A DNA stretch of 64,000 nt from an uncultured Pelagibacteraceae bacterium (GCA_902595595.1 CACJQX010000002.1:29336-93335), one strand, 5' to 3'. Positions 45,974-56,951 are shown, numbered from the stretch's first letter. A program made the numbers and translations. Notes: generated by a model from the letters alone, not told the origin.

Positions 45974-46367
45974 TTATAAATTCTTGGTTCTTATAAGCTT
46001 TCAGAAGCTTTTTAGATATAGATAGTTTCTTTGCAATAGGAGATTTTTCGTCAATAATTCTCCAAAAAGGAAGTTTTGGTTTTTTAATTTTTTTTTTAAT
46101 TTGTTCCTCTAATGATGCCTCTATAGCAATTCTTAAAAAAATCCCTGTAGATACTGGGCACGTTTTGTTAGCTTTGGCTTCTTTAGCTAAATCTTCTCTC
46201 ATTTCAATAACTGTCTTTTTTTTACCTTTAGGAATTTTATGAATATATTTTGCTATTGAACTTGGAGATGAAACTAGCATCGTTTCACCTTTCTTAATAT
46301 CTGCAAAATTAAAAGTTAATTTTTTAATTTTTTCCTTGTATGGTTTGTTAAACTTAGCAATCCACAT
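45966..46367 (-). CDS. MGMT-family (alkyltransferase-like) protein without active-site cysteine motif
   Basis: A 133-residue protein resembling small MGMT-family proteins annotated in several phyla: KGETMLVSSPSSIAKYIHKIP, then TVIEMREDLAKEAKANKTCP, TGIFLRIAIEAS and a C-terminal PFWRIIDEKSPIAKKL. The pattern follows the winged-helix DNA-binding part of O6-alkylguanine repair proteins, but no PCHR motif is seen, so it cannot accept alkyl groups in the usual way. It overlaps panB by eight bases and is ten bases downstream of gloA. Function uncertain. Confidence 0.65.
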   Translation of the reverse strand: MWIAKFNKPYKEKIKKLTFNFADIKKGETMLVSSPSSIAKYIHKIPKGKKKTVIEMREDLAKEAKANKTCPVSTGIFLRIAIEASLEEQIKKKIKKPKLPFWRIIDEKSPIAKKLSISKKLLKAYKNQEFINE

Positions 46368-46377
46368 TAAAAAAATA

Positions 46378-46797
46378 TTACCAGGTACCAGTATTCTCCA
46401 TTGAGGCCCAAGGCTCTTTGGGTTCTAAATTTCCTTCTTGAAGTATTTCAATTGAAATTTTGTCTGGTGATCTAACAAAAGCCATATGACCATCTCTTGG
46501 CGGTCTATTAATCGTGTAGCCCATATCCATTAATCTTTGACAGGTTTCATAAATATTATCTACTCTATAGGCAAGATGACCAAAATTTCTTGAACCTTCT
46601 CCAAGCTCATCACCATCCCAATTATACGTTAATTCTATTTCTGCTTTTTCATCATTTGGTGCTGCAAGAAAAATTAATGTAAATCTTCCTTTTTCATTTT
46701 CCATTCTTCTTGTTTCTTTTAAACCAAGCCCTTCGCAGAAAAATCTTAGAGACTCATCCACGTCTTTGACTCTAATCATTGTGTGTAAATATTTCAT
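46378..46797 (-). CDS. gloA: Lactoylglutathione lyase (glyoxalase I)
   Basis: Converts the methylglyoxal-glutathione adduct to lactoylglutathione. The 139-residue protein has metal ligands of the family at His5 (LHTMIRV), Glu in AEIELTYNW, His in FGHLAYRV and Glu in ISIEILQEG. It depends on glutathione, made by gshAB earlier in the window. The start is preceded by a 22-base gap from guaA. Confidence 0.93.
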   Translation of the reverse strand: MKYLHTMIRVKDVDESLRFFCEGLGLKETRRMENEKGRFTLIFLAAPNDEKAEIELTYNWDGDELGEGSRNFGHLAYRVDNIYETCQRLMDMGYTINRPPRDGHMAFVRSPDKISIEILQEGNLEPKEPWASMENTGTW

Positions 46798-46819
46798 AAT
46801 GTTAATTTATAATTAAAAA

Positions 46820-48382
46820 CTACTCTAATTCAATAGTGCTAGGTGGTTTTGAAGTAACATCATAAACTACTCTGTTTATACCCCTTATACTGTTAACTAT
46901 TTTATTTGATACAGTTTGCATAAAAGACTTTTTGAATTCATAATAGTCAGCTGTCATTCCATCTTCAGATGTAATTGCTCTTAATAAACATAAGTATTCA
47001 TAAGTACGATTGTCTCCCATAACACCCACTGTTTTTACTGGAAGTAATGCTGCATAAGCTTGCCAAATCTTATGATAAAGACTGTGATCTTTTAAAGCTT
47101 GAATAAAGTAATAATCAGCCTCTTTTAAAATTTTAATTTTTTCATTAGTTATTATGCCTGGCATTCGAATAGCTAAACCTGGTCCGGGAAAAGGGTGTCT
47201 TGAAATAATTTCTTTACTTAAATTTAACTCTAATCCTAATTTTCTTACCTCATCCTTAAATAAAAATTTTAGTGGTTCTACTAATTTTAAATTCATTTTT
47301 TTGGGTAAGCCACCGACATTATGATGTGATTTAATTTTAGAAGTTTGACTTCCAGTAACAGATTTGCTCTCAATTAAATCTGGATAAAGAGTGCCCTGAG
47401 CTAAAAATTTAACGTTTTTAATTTTCTTAGCATACCGCTCAAATATTTTAATAAATAAATTACCGATTATTTTTCTTTTTTTCTCAGGATCAGAAACATT
47501 TCTTAATTTTTTTAAAAATTCCTTTTCAGCATTTACATAAATTAAATTCATTTTTAAACGCTTTTTAAAAGTTTGAACTACTTGCACTTCCTCATTTTTT
47601 CTTAAAAGGCCTGTATTTACAAAAATACAATAAAGTTTTTTACCAATAGCTTTATTAAGTAATTGAGCTACTACACTACTATCTACACCTCCTGATAAAG
47701 CGCAAATAACTTTATTGTTTCCAACTTGTTTTCTAACATCTTTAACAAGCTGATTTTTTTGATCCCTAGAAGACCAATTTTTTTTAATTTTACAAATTAA
47801 AAAAATGAAATTACTTATTAATTTCTTTCCATTCTCTGTATGAGTTACCTCTGGGTGAAATTGTACCCCATAATATTTTTTTATTTTATTTTCAACAATT
47901 GCAAATTTTGAATTGGTGCTTGATGCTACAACTTTAAAATTTTTAGGAAGTTTTGAAACTTGATCAGCATGGCTCATCCAAACATGTTTGGATTTTTTGT
48001 TTCCAAAAAAATTAGTTGTTAAAAGACTGTTATTCTTTTTATAAACATTAGCTAAACCAAATTCTCTATGTTTTGATTGTTTTACCCTTCCACCGTTAAG
48101 TTTTGATAAAATTTGATGCCCAAAACATATTCCAAGAACTGGTACATCAAGTTGTAAAATTTTTTTATCAAATGAATATTTATTTATTTGATAAACATTT
48201 AATGGACCGCCAGATAATACTATTCCTTTAATACTTTGATTTATGTCTTTTAGTTTTATTTTTTTGTGACTAACTATTTCAGAAAACACACCTAATTCTC
48301 TTACTCTTCTTGCAATTAATTGAGTAAATTGAGAACCAAAATCTATTATTAAGATTTTGTTAAGATTTTGATCAAGACTCAT
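46820..48382 (-). CDS. guaA: GMP synthase (glutamine-hydrolysing)
   Basis: Converts XMP to GMP. The 520-residue enzyme has an N-terminal class I glutaminase with GICFGHQ nucleophile elbow and HPEVTHT, an ATP pyrophosphatase domain with the P-loop [12 protein letters not shown], and a C-terminal dimerisation domain ending in the conserved [10 protein letters not shown]. It overlaps a TPR gene by 11 bases, which in turn overlaps guaB, so guaB-TPR-guaA form one operon. Confidence 0.96.
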   Translation of the reverse strand: MSLDQNLNKILIIDFGSQFTQLIARRVRELGVFSEIVSHKKIKLKDINQSIKGIVLSGGPLNVYQINKYSFDKKILQLDVPVLGICFGHQILSKLNGGRVKQSKHREFGLANVYKKNNSLLTTNFFGNKKSKHVWMSHADQVSKLPKNFKVVASSTNSKFAIVENKIKKYYGVQFHPEVTHTENGKKLISNFIFLICKIKKNWSSRDQKNQLVKDVRKQVGNNKVICALSGGVDSSVVAQLLNKAIGKKLYCIFVNTGLLRKNEEVQVVQTFKKRLKMNLIYVNAEKEFLKKLRNVSDPEKKRKIIGNLFIKIFERYAKKIKNVKFLAQGTLYPDLIESKSVTGSQTSKIKSHHNVGGLPKKMNLKLVEPLKFLFKDEVRKLGLELNLSKEIISRHPFPGPGLAIRMPGIITNEKIKILKEADYYFIQALKDHSLYHKIWQAYAALLPVKTVGVMGDNRTYEYLCLLRAITSEDGMTADYYEFKKSFMQTVSNKIVNSIRGINRVVYDVTSKPPSTIELE

Positions 48383-48812
48383 TATTTTCAGGTTCTATAT
48401 TTTTCAATGACTCTTGAACATCTTTGTTTTCATTACATAAATTTTTACAAACTTTTACAAACTTGTCTGAAAGATCTTTAACTTTTTCATAATTAGATTT
48501 TTCTAAAGCAATTTTCATTAACATTAATAAAGCTTCTTCGTTATCAGGCTCAATTAAAAGTGTTGTTTCTAAATTGTATTCTTCTTTTCTTTGATTTTCT
48601 TCTTGGTTGTAAATTTTAGCTAAATATAAATATGAGTTTGCATCTTTTGGATTAAAAACTATGTTTCTCTCAAATAAAAAACGCGCATCCTCATATTTTT
48701 CTTTTTTAAACAATTCTAAAGCTTCATTAAAAAAATTTTCTTTACTAAAAGACGTGGTGTTAAAAAAAGCTGTTAAAAGTATTAATCCTATTAATTTTAA
48801 AAATTTGCTCAT
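48372..48812 (-). CDS. Exported TPR protein between guaB and guaA
   Basis: A 146-residue protein with a signal peptide (hydrophobic [17 protein letters not shown]) and about three TPR-type repeats, such as [24 protein letters not shown] and [20 protein letters not shown] units. The C terminus is acidic. It is translationally coupled to both guanine nucleotide genes (one-base overlap with guaB, 11 bases with guaA), yet its export signal puts the protein outside the cytoplasm. Function unknown. Confidence 0.78.
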   Translation of the reverse strand: MSKFLKLIGLILLTAFFNTTSFSKENFFNEALELFKKEKYEDARFLFERNIVFNPKDANSYLYLAKIYNQEENQRKEEYNLETTLLIEPDNEEALLMLMKIALEKSNYEKVKDLSDKFVKVCKNLCNENKDVQESLKNIEPENNES

Positions 48813-49888
48813 TAATATTTACTATCTTTTTTTACCACATCTACATTATGAACCATACTTTCATAAAATCCAGCTTTTGTAATTTTCACAAATTGTGGTT
48901 TATTTCTTAATTTAATGATTGTTTTTGATCCCAGATAACCCATAGAAGATTTCAATCCACCAATTAATTTATAAATAATACTCCCAACATCTCCTTTATA
49001 CTTTACAAAACCTTCAACACCCTCAGGCACATATTTCGAGGAGTCTTTTTGTTTTTTTTGAAAGTATCTATCAGCTGACCCTTTGTTCATGGCTCCAACA
49101 GAACCCATGCCTCTAAAACTTTTGAAAAGCTGTCCATTTTTTTTAATTAATTTCCCTGGAGTTTCGTTTGTACCTGCAAATAAAGAACCAATCATTACAG
49201 CATCTGCTCCTGCAGCAAAAGCTTTTGCTAAATCACCAGAATATTTTATTCCACCATCTGAAATTATTTTAACATTTTTATTTTTTAAACCACTTCTTAC
49301 AGCTAAAATTGCGCTTAATTGAGGAACTCCTATTCCAGCAACCAGTCTTGTTGTACAAATAGAACCTGGCCCTATACCAATTTTAATTATATCTACTCCT
49401 AATTTTATTAGAAATTTAGCAGCTTCAGGTGTCGCAATATTTCCCGCACATAAAGCAATTTTGTTAGTTTTTATTTTTTTTATATATTTGATTATTTCGG
49501 CAACTTTCTTTGTATGGCCATGTGCAGTGTCTACTACGATTAAATCTACACCTTCTTTAATTATTTCTTTAGCTCTGATAAATTCATTTGGTGCTGCACC
49601 TACAGCTGCTCCAACAATTAATTTTTGTTTTTTTACTTTTTTTATCTCTGATACTTGTTTTTTTATTTCAAGGTTTCTGTGAATTACTCCAATACCACCA
49701 GCTTTAGCTATAGCTATTGCCATTCTGCTCTCTGTGACAGTATCCATTGCAGATGATAAAAGAGGAATTTTAAGTTTCAAATGCTTTGTTAAAGATACAC
49801 TAGTGTCTGCATCAGAAGGTAATATTTCTGAATACTTTGGAGCTAATGTAACATCATCAAAGGTAAGTGCTTCTTTTATGGGAACCAT
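48812..49888 (-). CDS. guaB: IMP dehydrogenase lacking the CBS domains
   Basis: Oxidises IMP to XMP with NAD+, the branch to guanine nucleotides. The catalytic barrel is intact: [27 protein letters not shown], catalytic Cys178 in [30 protein letters not shown] and [10 protein letters not shown]. Length is 358 residues against about 490 for typical bacterial enzymes: the pair of CBS motifs normally inserted after HRNLEIKKQ is missing and the chain goes straight to LIVGAAVG. The enzyme should thus lack CBS-mediated nucleotide regulation. First gene of guaB-TPR-guaA. Confidence 0.95.
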   Translation of the reverse strand: MVPIKEALTFDDVTLAPKYSEILPSDADTSVSLTKHLKLKIPLLSSAMDTVTESRMAIAIAKAGGIGVIHRNLEIKKQVSEIKKVKKQKLIVGAAVGAAPNEFIRAKEIIKEGVDLIVVDTAHGHTKKVAEIIKYIKKIKTNKIALCAGNIATPEAAKFLIKLGVDIIKIGIGPGSICTTRLVAGIGVPQLSAILAVRSGLKNKNVKIISDGGIKYSGDLAKAFAAGADAVMIGSLFAGTNETPGKLIKKNGQLFKSFRGMGSVGAMNKGSADRYFQKKQKDSSKYVPEGVEGFVKYKGDVGSIIYKLIGGLKSSMGYLGSKTIIKLRNKPQFVKITKAGFYESMVHNVDVVKKDSKY

Positions 49889-49925
49889 AATCTTTTATAT
49901 ACGATTCCTTTTAAATTAAAAGTCT

Positions 49926-50537
49926 CTATCGGATTTTTCTACAAATTATAAAACTTTCTTTTGAATCTTTTCTGCTAGATTTTGGTTTAAAAACCTTAAC
50001 TTCTTTAAAATATTTTTTTCCCTCTGCGACGATTTCGTTAAATGTTCCTCCCATAAAAATTTTTGAAATAAAATATCCATTTTCTTTCATTAAATCTTTA
50101 GCAAAAAACATTGCCTCTTTACACAGTTCTCCAGTTTGTATTGAATCTATATTTTTAATACCAGTTGTATCTACGGCCATATCAGACATTACGACATCAA
50201 CTTTGCCGTTTATATTTTTTTTAATTTCTTCTTGAGTTTTTTCTTCAGTAAAATCTCCTTGGATTTGAACACTATTACCTATGGGTTCCATTTTTTTTAA
50301 ATCTATAGATATCAATTTACCACTTTTAGCTGCTTTGATAGCATATTGTGACCAGCTTCCTGGAGCTGCACCAATATCAATTACTGATAATCCACCTTTA
50401 AAAATTTTAAATTTTTCATCAATTTCAATTAATTTGTAAGCTGATCTAGCGCGATACCCATCTACTTTAGATTGTCTCACATAGATATCCCTACGCTGCT
50501 TATTAACCCAGTTCTTGGATATTTTATTTTTTTTCAA
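49926..50537 (-). CDS. rlmE: 23S rRNA 2'-O-methyltransferase (RlmE/FtsJ)
   Basis: Methylates U2552 in the A-loop of 23S rRNA. The 203-residue protein has RARSAYKLIEID, the SAM motif VIDIGAAPGSWSQY, DVVMSDMAVDTTG with the catalytic Asp, and late PKSSRKDSKESFIICR with catalytic Lys and Glu. It starts one base before the glycosyltransferase stop, with no gap. A 37-base gap with AT-rich promoter-like sequence precedes guaB. Confidence 0.95.
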   Translation of the reverse strand: MKKNKISKNWVNKQRRDIYVRQSKVDGYRARSAYKLIEIDEKFKIFKGGLSVIDIGAAPGSWSQYAIKAAKSGKLISIDLKKMEPIGNSVQIQGDFTEEKTQEEIKKNINGKVDVVMSDMAVDTTGIKNIDSIQTGELCKEAMFFAKDLMKENGYFISKIFMGGTFNEIVAEGKKYFKEVKVFKPKSSRKDSKESFIICRKIR

Positions 50538-51452
50538 TTAATTATTAAATCTTAAACTTTTATTTAAAATTTTACCTGTAAGAGTTTGAATATCTATCTT
50601 AATAGTCTTGTTAAGTCTCATATCTTCTTTATCTTTCCAGATACCAGCAGCTAAATGCATAATTCCAATTTTATAATTAGGTAAATAAGGCTCTACCCAT
50701 GTATCTTTATCCTCATCAAATTTTGGCAAAAGATTACTAGTGATCCAATTACAGTTTAATGGAAGGAATTCAGTTTCGACATTATCAATATACACAGACA
50801 TATTCATCGCTAATTGTTCAGAGCCAAATATTTCTCCACCTTTAAGTGTTTGTTTTAAATTTTCCTGCCATGAATTCCAGCAGGTTGAATTTTTTTCCAA
50901 AGAAAAAACACCAATATTGATATGAGGAGCAAAGGCTAATTTTCTAGCTTTTTCTAAACTAATATTGGATTTTATTGCGTGTTTAAAATTTTGAGATTTA
51001 ATTATTGCTAGTTTTCCAAAAACCCAATTTACTCTCGAAGTAATCTTGTAACCTGGTCCAATAGTTTGTGTAATTCCTAATTTACCATTTTCACACGCTT
51101 TAAAATAAAGCTCAACTGATTGCCAATCATTGACCCAAGCATCACAATCAATCCATAAATATTTTTCATAGCTTGGAAAATATTTGGGTAAAAAAGCCCT
51201 AGATACTTGGCTCTTTAACCATTCACGCCCTTTGATTTTATTATCTGGAACTTTTATATCCCATTCTGCTGATTTTATTTCATCTACTTTTGATGATAAT
51301 TCTGTCTTTTGATCCTCTGATAGACCAGCATCCAAAATACATATTGCAACTTCAGAGCTCTCTTTAAATCTTTTAATAGAGTCTATTAACTCATTTAATA
51401 AAGGGAAATAATTTGAATCAGCTAATGATACAATAACATTTTTTTTCATCAC
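50538..51452 (-). CDS. Glycosyltransferase-like protein (GT-A fold)
   Basis: A 304-residue protein similar in layout to family 8-type glycosyltransferases: beta strand start NVIVSLADSNYF, then VAICILDAG, a donor/metal motif DCDAWVND at about residue 102 (DxD), and late GIMHLAAGIWK with the histidine that often binds metal. It overlaps pssA by four bases and abuts rlmE. An envelope polysaccharide or glycolipid role is plausible beside phospholipid genes, but acceptor and sugar are unknown. Confidence 0.75.
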   Translation of the reverse strand: MMKKNVIVSLADSNYFPLLNELIDSIKRFKESSEVAICILDAGLSEDQKTELSSKVDEIKSAEWDIKVPDNKIKGREWLKSQVSRAFLPKYFPSYEKYLWIDCDAWVNDWQSVELYFKACENGKLGITQTIGPGYKITSRVNWVFGKLAIIKSQNFKHAIKSNISLEKARKLAFAPHINIGVFSLEKNSTCWNSWQENLKQTLKGGEIFGSEQLAMNMSVYIDNVETEFLPLNCNWITSNLLPKFDEDKDTWVEPYLPNYKIGIMHLAAGIWKDKEDMRLNKTIKIDIQTLTGKILNKSLRFNN

Positions 51453-52258
51453 AAAATATCTTCAAGATCATCGTCTTCATCTTTATAATTCTGATCTTCG
51501 TTTTGTTTTTTTAATTTTTGGTAATGAAAAAAACTAATTGGAAGCATACATAAGTATATAATTGCACTAATAGATATAACGTTAAATGGATATATTAAAA
51601 GTAATCCAAAAAATAAAACTATTCCAAATAAAAGAAAAATAGTTGCTTTTCTTTGAATTACGATTTTTTTAAATGAATAACTTGGAAATTTACTAATCAG
51701 TAATAGAGATGTTCCAATAAAAAAAACTGGAACAACAATATTATAATTTATATTTATAAAATCCAAACTTGAAAGACTAAAAATTAATGGAGTTAGAACT
51801 AAGATACCTCCTGCTGGAGATGGAACTCCTTCAAAAAAATTATCTCTCCAAGAAGGTGCTTGACCTGTATTTACATTGAAACGAGCTAAACGTAATGCAA
51901 CACAAATTACATATATTAAACATAACAACCATCCAAACCTTCCAAGTGTATTTAATTTCCAGAAATACATAATAAATGCTGGGGCTACTCCAAAACTTAT
52001 CATATCCGTAAGAGAGTCTAGTTCTTTACCAACTTTTGATGTTCCTTTAATTAATCTTGCTATTCTTCCATCTAATCCATCAATAAGAGCAGCAAACATA
52101 ATTGCTATAATTGCAAATTCAAATTTTCCATCTAATGCAAATCTTATTGATGACAAACCTATACAAACCCCAATAAGAGTTAGCATGTTAGGTAAAATCA
52201 CTCTTGCATTAGTCTTTTTATCTGTAACAATTTTTAAATTGTTTTTTGGCTGTTCCAT
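51449..52258 (-). CDS. pssA: CDP-diacylglycerol-serine O-phosphatidyltransferase
   Basis: Makes phosphatidylserine from CDP-diacylglycerol and serine in the inner membrane. The 269-residue polytopic protein has the CDP-alcohol phosphotransferase motif DGLDGRIARL with the later GKELDSLTDMISFG aspartates, followed by several helices and an acidic tail. It lies three bases after psd stop, so psd and pssA are one unit making phosphatidylethanolamine. Serine links this to the glycine/serine economy. Confidence 0.94.
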   Translation of the reverse strand: MEQPKNNLKIVTDKKTNARVILPNMLTLIGVCIGLSSIRFALDGKFEFAIIAIMFAALIDGLDGRIARLIKGTSKVGKELDSLTDMISFGVAPAFIMYFWKLNTLGRFGWLLCLIYVICVALRLARFNVNTGQAPSWRDNFFEGVPSPAGGILVLTPLIFSLSSLDFININYNIVVPVFFIGTSLLLISKFPSYSFKKIVIQRKATIFLLFGIVLFFGLLLIYPFNVISISAIIYLCMLPISFFHYQKLKKQNEDQNYKDEDDDLEDIL

Positions 52259-52261
52259 AAA

Positions 52262-52909
52262 TTAATTTTTAGCCAGCAGTGTTTCTCCTGAAATTGCTGT
52301 TTGACCAACTTTAACTAGTGGTTCGTAATTTTCATAATAAACGTCTGCTCTACTACCAAATCTAATCATCCCAATTCTATCACCTTGATTTAATTCCTGA
52401 TTTTTATTTGTTTCACAAACTATTCTTCTTGCAACTAATCCTGCAATTTGAACGACCACAATATCATTTCCATGTTTGTCTTTTATTTTATAATAATTTC
52501 TCTCGTTGTCTTCGCTTGCTTTATCTAAAGATGCATTTAAAAACTTTCCTGGTTTATATAAAATATCTTCAACAATACCTGAGCATGGTGTTCTGTTAAC
52601 ATGACAATCAAAGACATTCATAAAAATACTAATTTTTTTAAATTTTTTATTTTCTAGTCCAAGTTCTTTTGGACCATCTACCTCTTCAACTTTAATCACT
52701 TCTCCATCAGCAGGACTTACTAGGTAACTATCATCTCCTATAATTGTTCTTTCTGGATCTCTAAAAAAATAATAAACCCAGACACTTAGTAAAATTCCTA
52801 TTAATCCTAAAAAATTATTAATAATTAGAAAAATGATAGTTATGAATACAGCTATTACTATAAACTTGTATCCTTCTGTGTGAATCTTTGGAAATATCTT
52901 ACTAAACAT
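52262..52909 (-). CDS. psd: Phosphatidylserine decarboxylase, short type
   Basis: Converts phosphatidylserine to phosphatidylethanolamine. The 215-residue form matches the short alphaproteobacterial type. It has one or two N-terminal membrane helices, FFRDPERTI, SPADGEVIKVEEV, the FMNVFDCHVNRTPCSG motif and the self-cleavage site at Gly-Ser in RFGSRADVYY, which yields the pyruvoyl group. First gene of psd-pssA, divergent from icd across 76 bases. Confidence 0.95.
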   Translation of the reverse strand: MFSKIFPKIHTEGYKFIVIAVFITIIFLIINNFLGLIGILLSVWVYYFFRDPERTIIGDDSYLVSPADGEVIKVEEVDGPKELGLENKKFKKISIFMNVFDCHVNRTPCSGIVEDILYKPGKFLNASLDKASEDNERNYYKIKDKHGNDIVVVQIAGLVARRIVCETNKNQELNQGDRIGMIRFGSRADVYYENYEPLVKVGQTAISGETLLAKN

Positions 52910-52919
52910 ATTCTTCTAT

Positions 52920-52949
52920 TTGCTAATTTTCGATTAATATGTATATAAA
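52920..52949 (+). promoter_or_regulatory. Candidate promoter of icd
   Basis: TTGCTA (52920-52925) and TATAAA (52944-52949) are 18 bases apart in the 76-base divergent spacer between psd and icd. The rest of the spacer is AT-rich with no hairpin seen. By similarity only. Confidence 0.35.
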
Positions 52950-52985
52950 ACGATCAAATTCAATTAATAAGATAATTTTTATTTA

Positions 52986-54200
52986 ATGAGCAAAATCAAG
53001 GTAAAAAACCCAGTTGTAGAGCTGGATGGCGATGAAATGACTCGTATTATATGGGAGTTTATTAAAAACAAACTAATCCTCCCATATTTAGATCTTGGTA
53101 TTGAATATTACGATTTAGGCATGAAAAGCAGAGATAATACTGATGATCAAATCACAATAGACTCTGCGAATGCAATCAAAAAAATTGGTGTTGGAATAAA
53201 GTGTGCAACTATTACCCCGGATGAAGCAAGAGTAGAAGAATTTGATTTAAAAAAAATGTGGAGATCTCCTAACGGAACGATAAGAAATATAATTGGCGGA
53301 ACAGTATTTAGAGAACCAATTATTTGTAAAAATATTCCAAAACTTGTCCCTTCTTGGACTGATCCAGTGATTATTGGAAGACATGCATTTGGTGACCAAT
53401 ATAGAGCAACTGATTTTAAAGTTCCTGGAAAAGGAAAAATGGAAGTGAAGTGGACATCTGAAGATGGAAAAGATGAAATTAAATATGAAGTATTTAATTT
53501 TACAGGTCCCGGTGTGGCTTTATCAATGTACAATTTAGATAAGTCTATTGAAGACTTTGCAAGATCTTGTTTCAGTTATGGGTTAATTAAAAAATGGCCT
53601 GTTTATATGTCTACTAAAAATACAATTCTAAAACAATATGATGGAAGATTTAAAGATATTTTCCAAGAAATTTTTGACAAAGAATATAAAAGCGAATTTG
53701 AAAAAAATAATTTAACTTACGAACATAGATTAATTGATGACATGGTTGCATGTGCAATGAAATGGAGTGGAAAATATATTTGGGCTTGCAAAAATTATGA
53801 TGGAGATGTGCAATCAGATACTATGGCACAAGGTTATGGATCTTTAGGATTAATGACAAGTACATTACTAACTCCAGATGGAAAAGTAATGGAAGCAGAG
53901 GCTGCACATGGAACAGTAACTAGACATTATAGAATGCATCAACAAGGAAAAGAAACTTCAACCAACCCTATCGCATCAATTTTTGCTTGGACAAGAGGAT
54001 TAGCTCACAGAGGTAAACTAGATGGTAATGAAGAACTGATCAAATTTGCACAAACTTTAGAAAAAGTTTGTATTGAATGTGTGGAAAGTGGATCAATGAC
54101 AAAAGATTTGGCAATTCTTGTTGGTCCAAATAGTAAATTCTTAACTACTAATCAATTTTTAGATGAAATTGATGGAAATTTAAAAAAGAAATTAAACTAA
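52986..54200 (+). CDS. icd: Isocitrate dehydrogenase, NADP-dependent (eukaryote-like type)
   Basis: TCA-cycle enzyme converting isocitrate to 2-oxoglutarate with NADPH formation. The 404-residue length and motifs [63 protein letters not shown] and [12 protein letters not shown] match the dimeric type found in alphaproteobacteria and eukaryotes. It stands alone on the plus strand; its end overlaps convergent alaS by nine bases. Confidence 0.96.
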   Translation: MSKIKVKNPVVELDGDEMTRIIWEFIKNKLILPYLDLGIEYYDLGMKSRDNTDDQITIDSANAIKKIGVGIKCATITPDEARVEEFDLKKMWRSPNGTIRNIIGGTVFREPIICKNIPKLVPSWTDPVIIGRHAFGDQYRATDFKVPGKGKMEVKWTSEDGKDEIKYEVFNFTGPGVALSMYNLDKSIEDFARSCFSYGLIKKWPVYMSTKNTILKQYDGRFKDIFQEIFDKEYKSEFEKNNLTYEHRLIDDMVACAMKWSGKYIWACKNYDGDVQSDTMAQGYGSLGLMTSTLLTPDGKVMEAEAAHGTVTRHYRMHQQGKETSTNPIASIFAWTRGLAHRGKLDGNEELIKFAQTLEKVCIECVESGSMTKDLAILVGPNSKFLTTNQFLDEIDGNLKKKLN

Positions 54201-56858
54201 ACTCTTAAGCTTTTCGAAAGCTTCTTCAATTTTTGATTGATCCTGTCCACCAGCTTGAGCAAAGTCTTTTCTTCCTCCACCACCTTTACCACCAATTATT
54301 TCAGATCCAACTTTTACAAATTTAACTGCATCAAATTTGTTTGTTAATTTATCTGTTACTCCAACAGCTAATCCAACCTTATCATCTTTATTTGCAAACA
54401 CTACCACAATACCTTCACCTAAATCTTTTTTACCTTTATCTACAAGTTTTCTTAATTCTTTTGGAGGTAATCCATCTATTTTTTGAAGTCTTAACTTAAC
54501 TCCATTAATTTCTTTGTCTTTAATAATATTTTTAGATTTATCCTCTAAAATTGAATTTACTGAGATGGTCTCTAATTGTTTAGTTAAATTTTTAATTAAA
54601 GTTTTTTGATCAGCTTCTTCTAAACTTGGCTTTCCACCAAGTTTTATAATTTGCTGACTTAAATCTTTAATTGTTTCCTCATCTTTTTCTGCAGATAGGT
54701 TTGATAATTTTTCTTTATTTTTTAAATATTCCTCTAACTGCTTATCTCTCAAAGCCTCAATTCTTCTAACCCCTGCAGCAATTGAAGACTGACTGACAAT
54801 CTTAAATTTACCAATATCTCCAGTGTTTTTGACGTGTGTTCCACCACACAACTCTGTTGAAAAATACTTTCCATCCTCGTCTCCCATTGAAAGAACCCGT
54901 ACTTCATCTCCGTATTTTTCACCAAATAATGCCAGAGCACCATTTTCAACTGCCTCATCAGGTGTCATTAATCTAGTTTTTACATCAGATTTTTTTGAAA
55001 CCATTGTATTTACAAACTCTTCTATTTTATCGATTTCTTCATTCAAAATTGGCTTCATGTGGCTGAAATCAAATCTTAATCTGCTTGGCTCTACTAAAGA
55101 TCCTTTTTGAGTAACATGCGTACCAAGAACTCTCCTTAAAGACTCGTGTAAAAGATGGGTTGCTGAGTGATAAGCACGAGTATTATCCCTTCTTTCCACA
55201 TCAATTTTTAACTCTACACTTTCTTGTAGTTTTATAGATCCACTCTTAACCTTTCCATAATGCACAAATAAATCTCCTAGTTTTTTTTGGACATCGATTA
55301 CTTCAAATTTAAAATCATTTGATACTATTTCACCAGTATCACCAACCTGACCTCCAGACTCACCATAAAAAGGAGTTTGATTTACTATAATCATTCCTTC
55401 ATCATTTTCTTTTAATTGATCAACTTCTTTATTGTCTTTTAAAAGAGACAACACGACACCTTCAGCTTGATTAGTTTCGTATCCTAAAAATTCAGTTGCT
55501 TCTAATTTATCTTTTATTCCAAACCAAATATCTTCAACAGCTGCATCACCAGAACCTTTCCAATTTTTCTTAGCAAGTTCTCTACTTTCCTTCATTAAAG
55601 ATTGAAACTTTTCAGTATCAATTGACATTGATTTGTTTCTTAAAATATCTTCAGTAAGATCTAATGGGAAACCATAAGTGTCATATAATTTAAAAGCTAC
55701 CTCACCCGGTAACACTTTATCTATTTTAGATATTTCATCATTTAAAATTTTTATTCCTCTATCTAATAGTACTAAGAATTTTTCTTCCTCCATTTTTAAA
55801 GTTTCTTTAATTAAAGACTCTGCTCTAACTAATTCTGTATAGTTTCCAGACATTTCATTTTTAAGAGTATCAAATAAATTATAAAAAACTGGCTCCTTAG
55901 ATCCAAGTAAATGAGAATGTCTCATTCCTCTTCTCATGATTCTTCGAAGAACATATCCTCTTCCTTCATTAGAAGGCAAAACTCCTTCAGCAATTAAAAA
56001 TGAACTAGCTCTTAAGTGATCAGCGATAACTCTAAAACTTGAAAGATTAGATTTATCTGATTTAACTTTTACAATTTCTGAAGCTGAATTAATTATTTTT
56101 TTAAAATGATCTGTTTCATAATTATCATGTGTACCCTGAAGCAAAGCTGCTATTCGCTCAAGTCCCATTCCTGTATCAACAGATGGTTTTGGAAGATTTA
56201 TTCTTTTATCTTTTGTAACTTGTTCAAATTGCATAAAGACCAAGTTCCAAATTTCTATAAATCTATCTCCATCTTCATCTTTAGAGCCTGGTAATCCTCC
56301 AGGTAAATGATCACCATGATCAAAGAATATTTCAGAACACGGTCCACAAGGACCTGTCTCTCCCATTGACCAAAAATTATCTGATGTAGCAATTCTTATA
56401 ATTCTATCATCGCTAAAACCCGCTATTTTCTTCCAAAAATTAAAGGCCTCATCATCTTCATGAAATACAGTTACATAAAGTCTATTTTTATCTATTCCAA
56501 AATCTTTAGTTATTAAGTTCCAAGCATAATGAATTGCTTGTTCTTTGAAGTAATCACCAAAAGAAAAGTTTCCTAACATTTCAAAAAATGTATGGTGTCT
56601 TGGTGTGTAACCAACATTCTCTAAATCGTTATGCTTACCACCTGCCCTTACACATTTTTGTGATGTTGTGGCTCTCACATAGTCTCTTTTTTCTAATCCA
56701 GTAAATACATTCTTAAACTGAACCATTCCAGAGTTGGCAAACATCAATGTAGGATCATTGTTTGGGACCAAATTACTAGATTCCACAATCTTGTGGTCGT
56801 TCTTTTCGAAATACTTTAAGAAAGTATTTCTTATTTCATTGAGTGTTTTGTCTGCCAT
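54192..56858 (-). CDS. alaS: Alanyl-tRNA synthetase
   Basis: Charges tRNA-Ala. At 888 residues it is full length: class II core with [16 protein letters not shown] and [24 protein letters not shown] motif 2 in [18 protein letters not shown], then the editing domain with [11 protein letters not shown] and [15 protein letters not shown] metal-binding motifs, and a C-terminal [16 protein letters not shown]. It ends overlapping icd by nine bases and starts 93 bases after recA, with a hairpin terminator between. Confidence 0.97.
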   Translation of the reverse strand: MADKTLNEIRNTFLKYFEKNDHKIVESSNLVPNNDPTLMFANSGMVQFKNVFTGLEKRDYVRATTSQKCVRAGGKHNDLENVGYTPRHHTFFEMLGNFSFGDYFKEQAIHYAWNLITKDFGIDKNRLYVTVFHEDDEAFNFWKKIAGFSDDRIIRIATSDNFWSMGETGPCGPCSEIFFDHGDHLPGGLPGSKDEDGDRFIEIWNLVFMQFEQVTKDKRINLPKPSVDTGMGLERIAALLQGTHDNYETDHFKKIINSASEIVKVKSDKSNLSSFRVIADHLRASSFLIAEGVLPSNEGRGYVLRRIMRRGMRHSHLLGSKEPVFYNLFDTLKNEMSGNYTELVRAESLIKETLKMEEEKFLVLLDRGIKILNDEISKIDKVLPGEVAFKLYDTYGFPLDLTEDILRNKSMSIDTEKFQSLMKESRELAKKNWKGSGDAAVEDIWFGIKDKLEATEFLGYETNQAEGVVLSLLKDNKEVDQLKENDEGMIIVNQTPFYGESGGQVGDTGEIVSNDFKFEVIDVQKKLGDLFVHYGKVKSGSIKLQESVELKIDVERRDNTRAYHSATHLLHESLRRVLGTHVTQKGSLVEPSRLRFDFSHMKPILNEEIDKIEEFVNTMVSKKSDVKTRLMTPDEAVENGALALFGEKYGDEVRVLSMGDEDGKYFSTELCGGTHVKNTGDIGKFKIVSQSSIAAGVRRIEALRDKQLEEYLKNKEKLSNLSAEKDEETIKDLSQQIIKLGGKPSLEEADQKTLIKNLTKQLETISVNSILEDKSKNIIKDKEINGVKLRLQKIDGLPPKELRKLVDKGKKDLGEGIVVVFANKDDKVGLAVGVTDKLTNKFDAVKFVKVGSEIIGGKGGGGRKDFAQAGGQDQSKIEEAFEKLKSLV

Positions 56859-56904
56859 ATTTTTAAAATACAGCTTTTTTATTCTATGTCTAGATACCGA
56901 AGGG

Positions 56905-56933
56905 AAAAAAGGCGCTTAAATTAAGCGCCTTTT
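56905..56933 (-). terminator. Intrinsic terminator after recA
   Basis: The near-perfect inverted repeat GGCGCTTAA/TTAAGCGCC (56911-56929) is flanked by A-run and T-run; in recA direction the stem is followed by six U residues. It begins about 20 bases after the recA stop and lies before the alaS start. One of only two clear intrinsic terminators in the window. Confidence 0.85.
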
Positions 56934-56951
56934 ATTAATAAAGATGACCTA

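Noticed and set aside
51876..52265. 129-codon plus-strand open frame antisense to pssA
   Set aside because: Long antisense frame caused by base composition; pssA on the other strand has clear family motifs.
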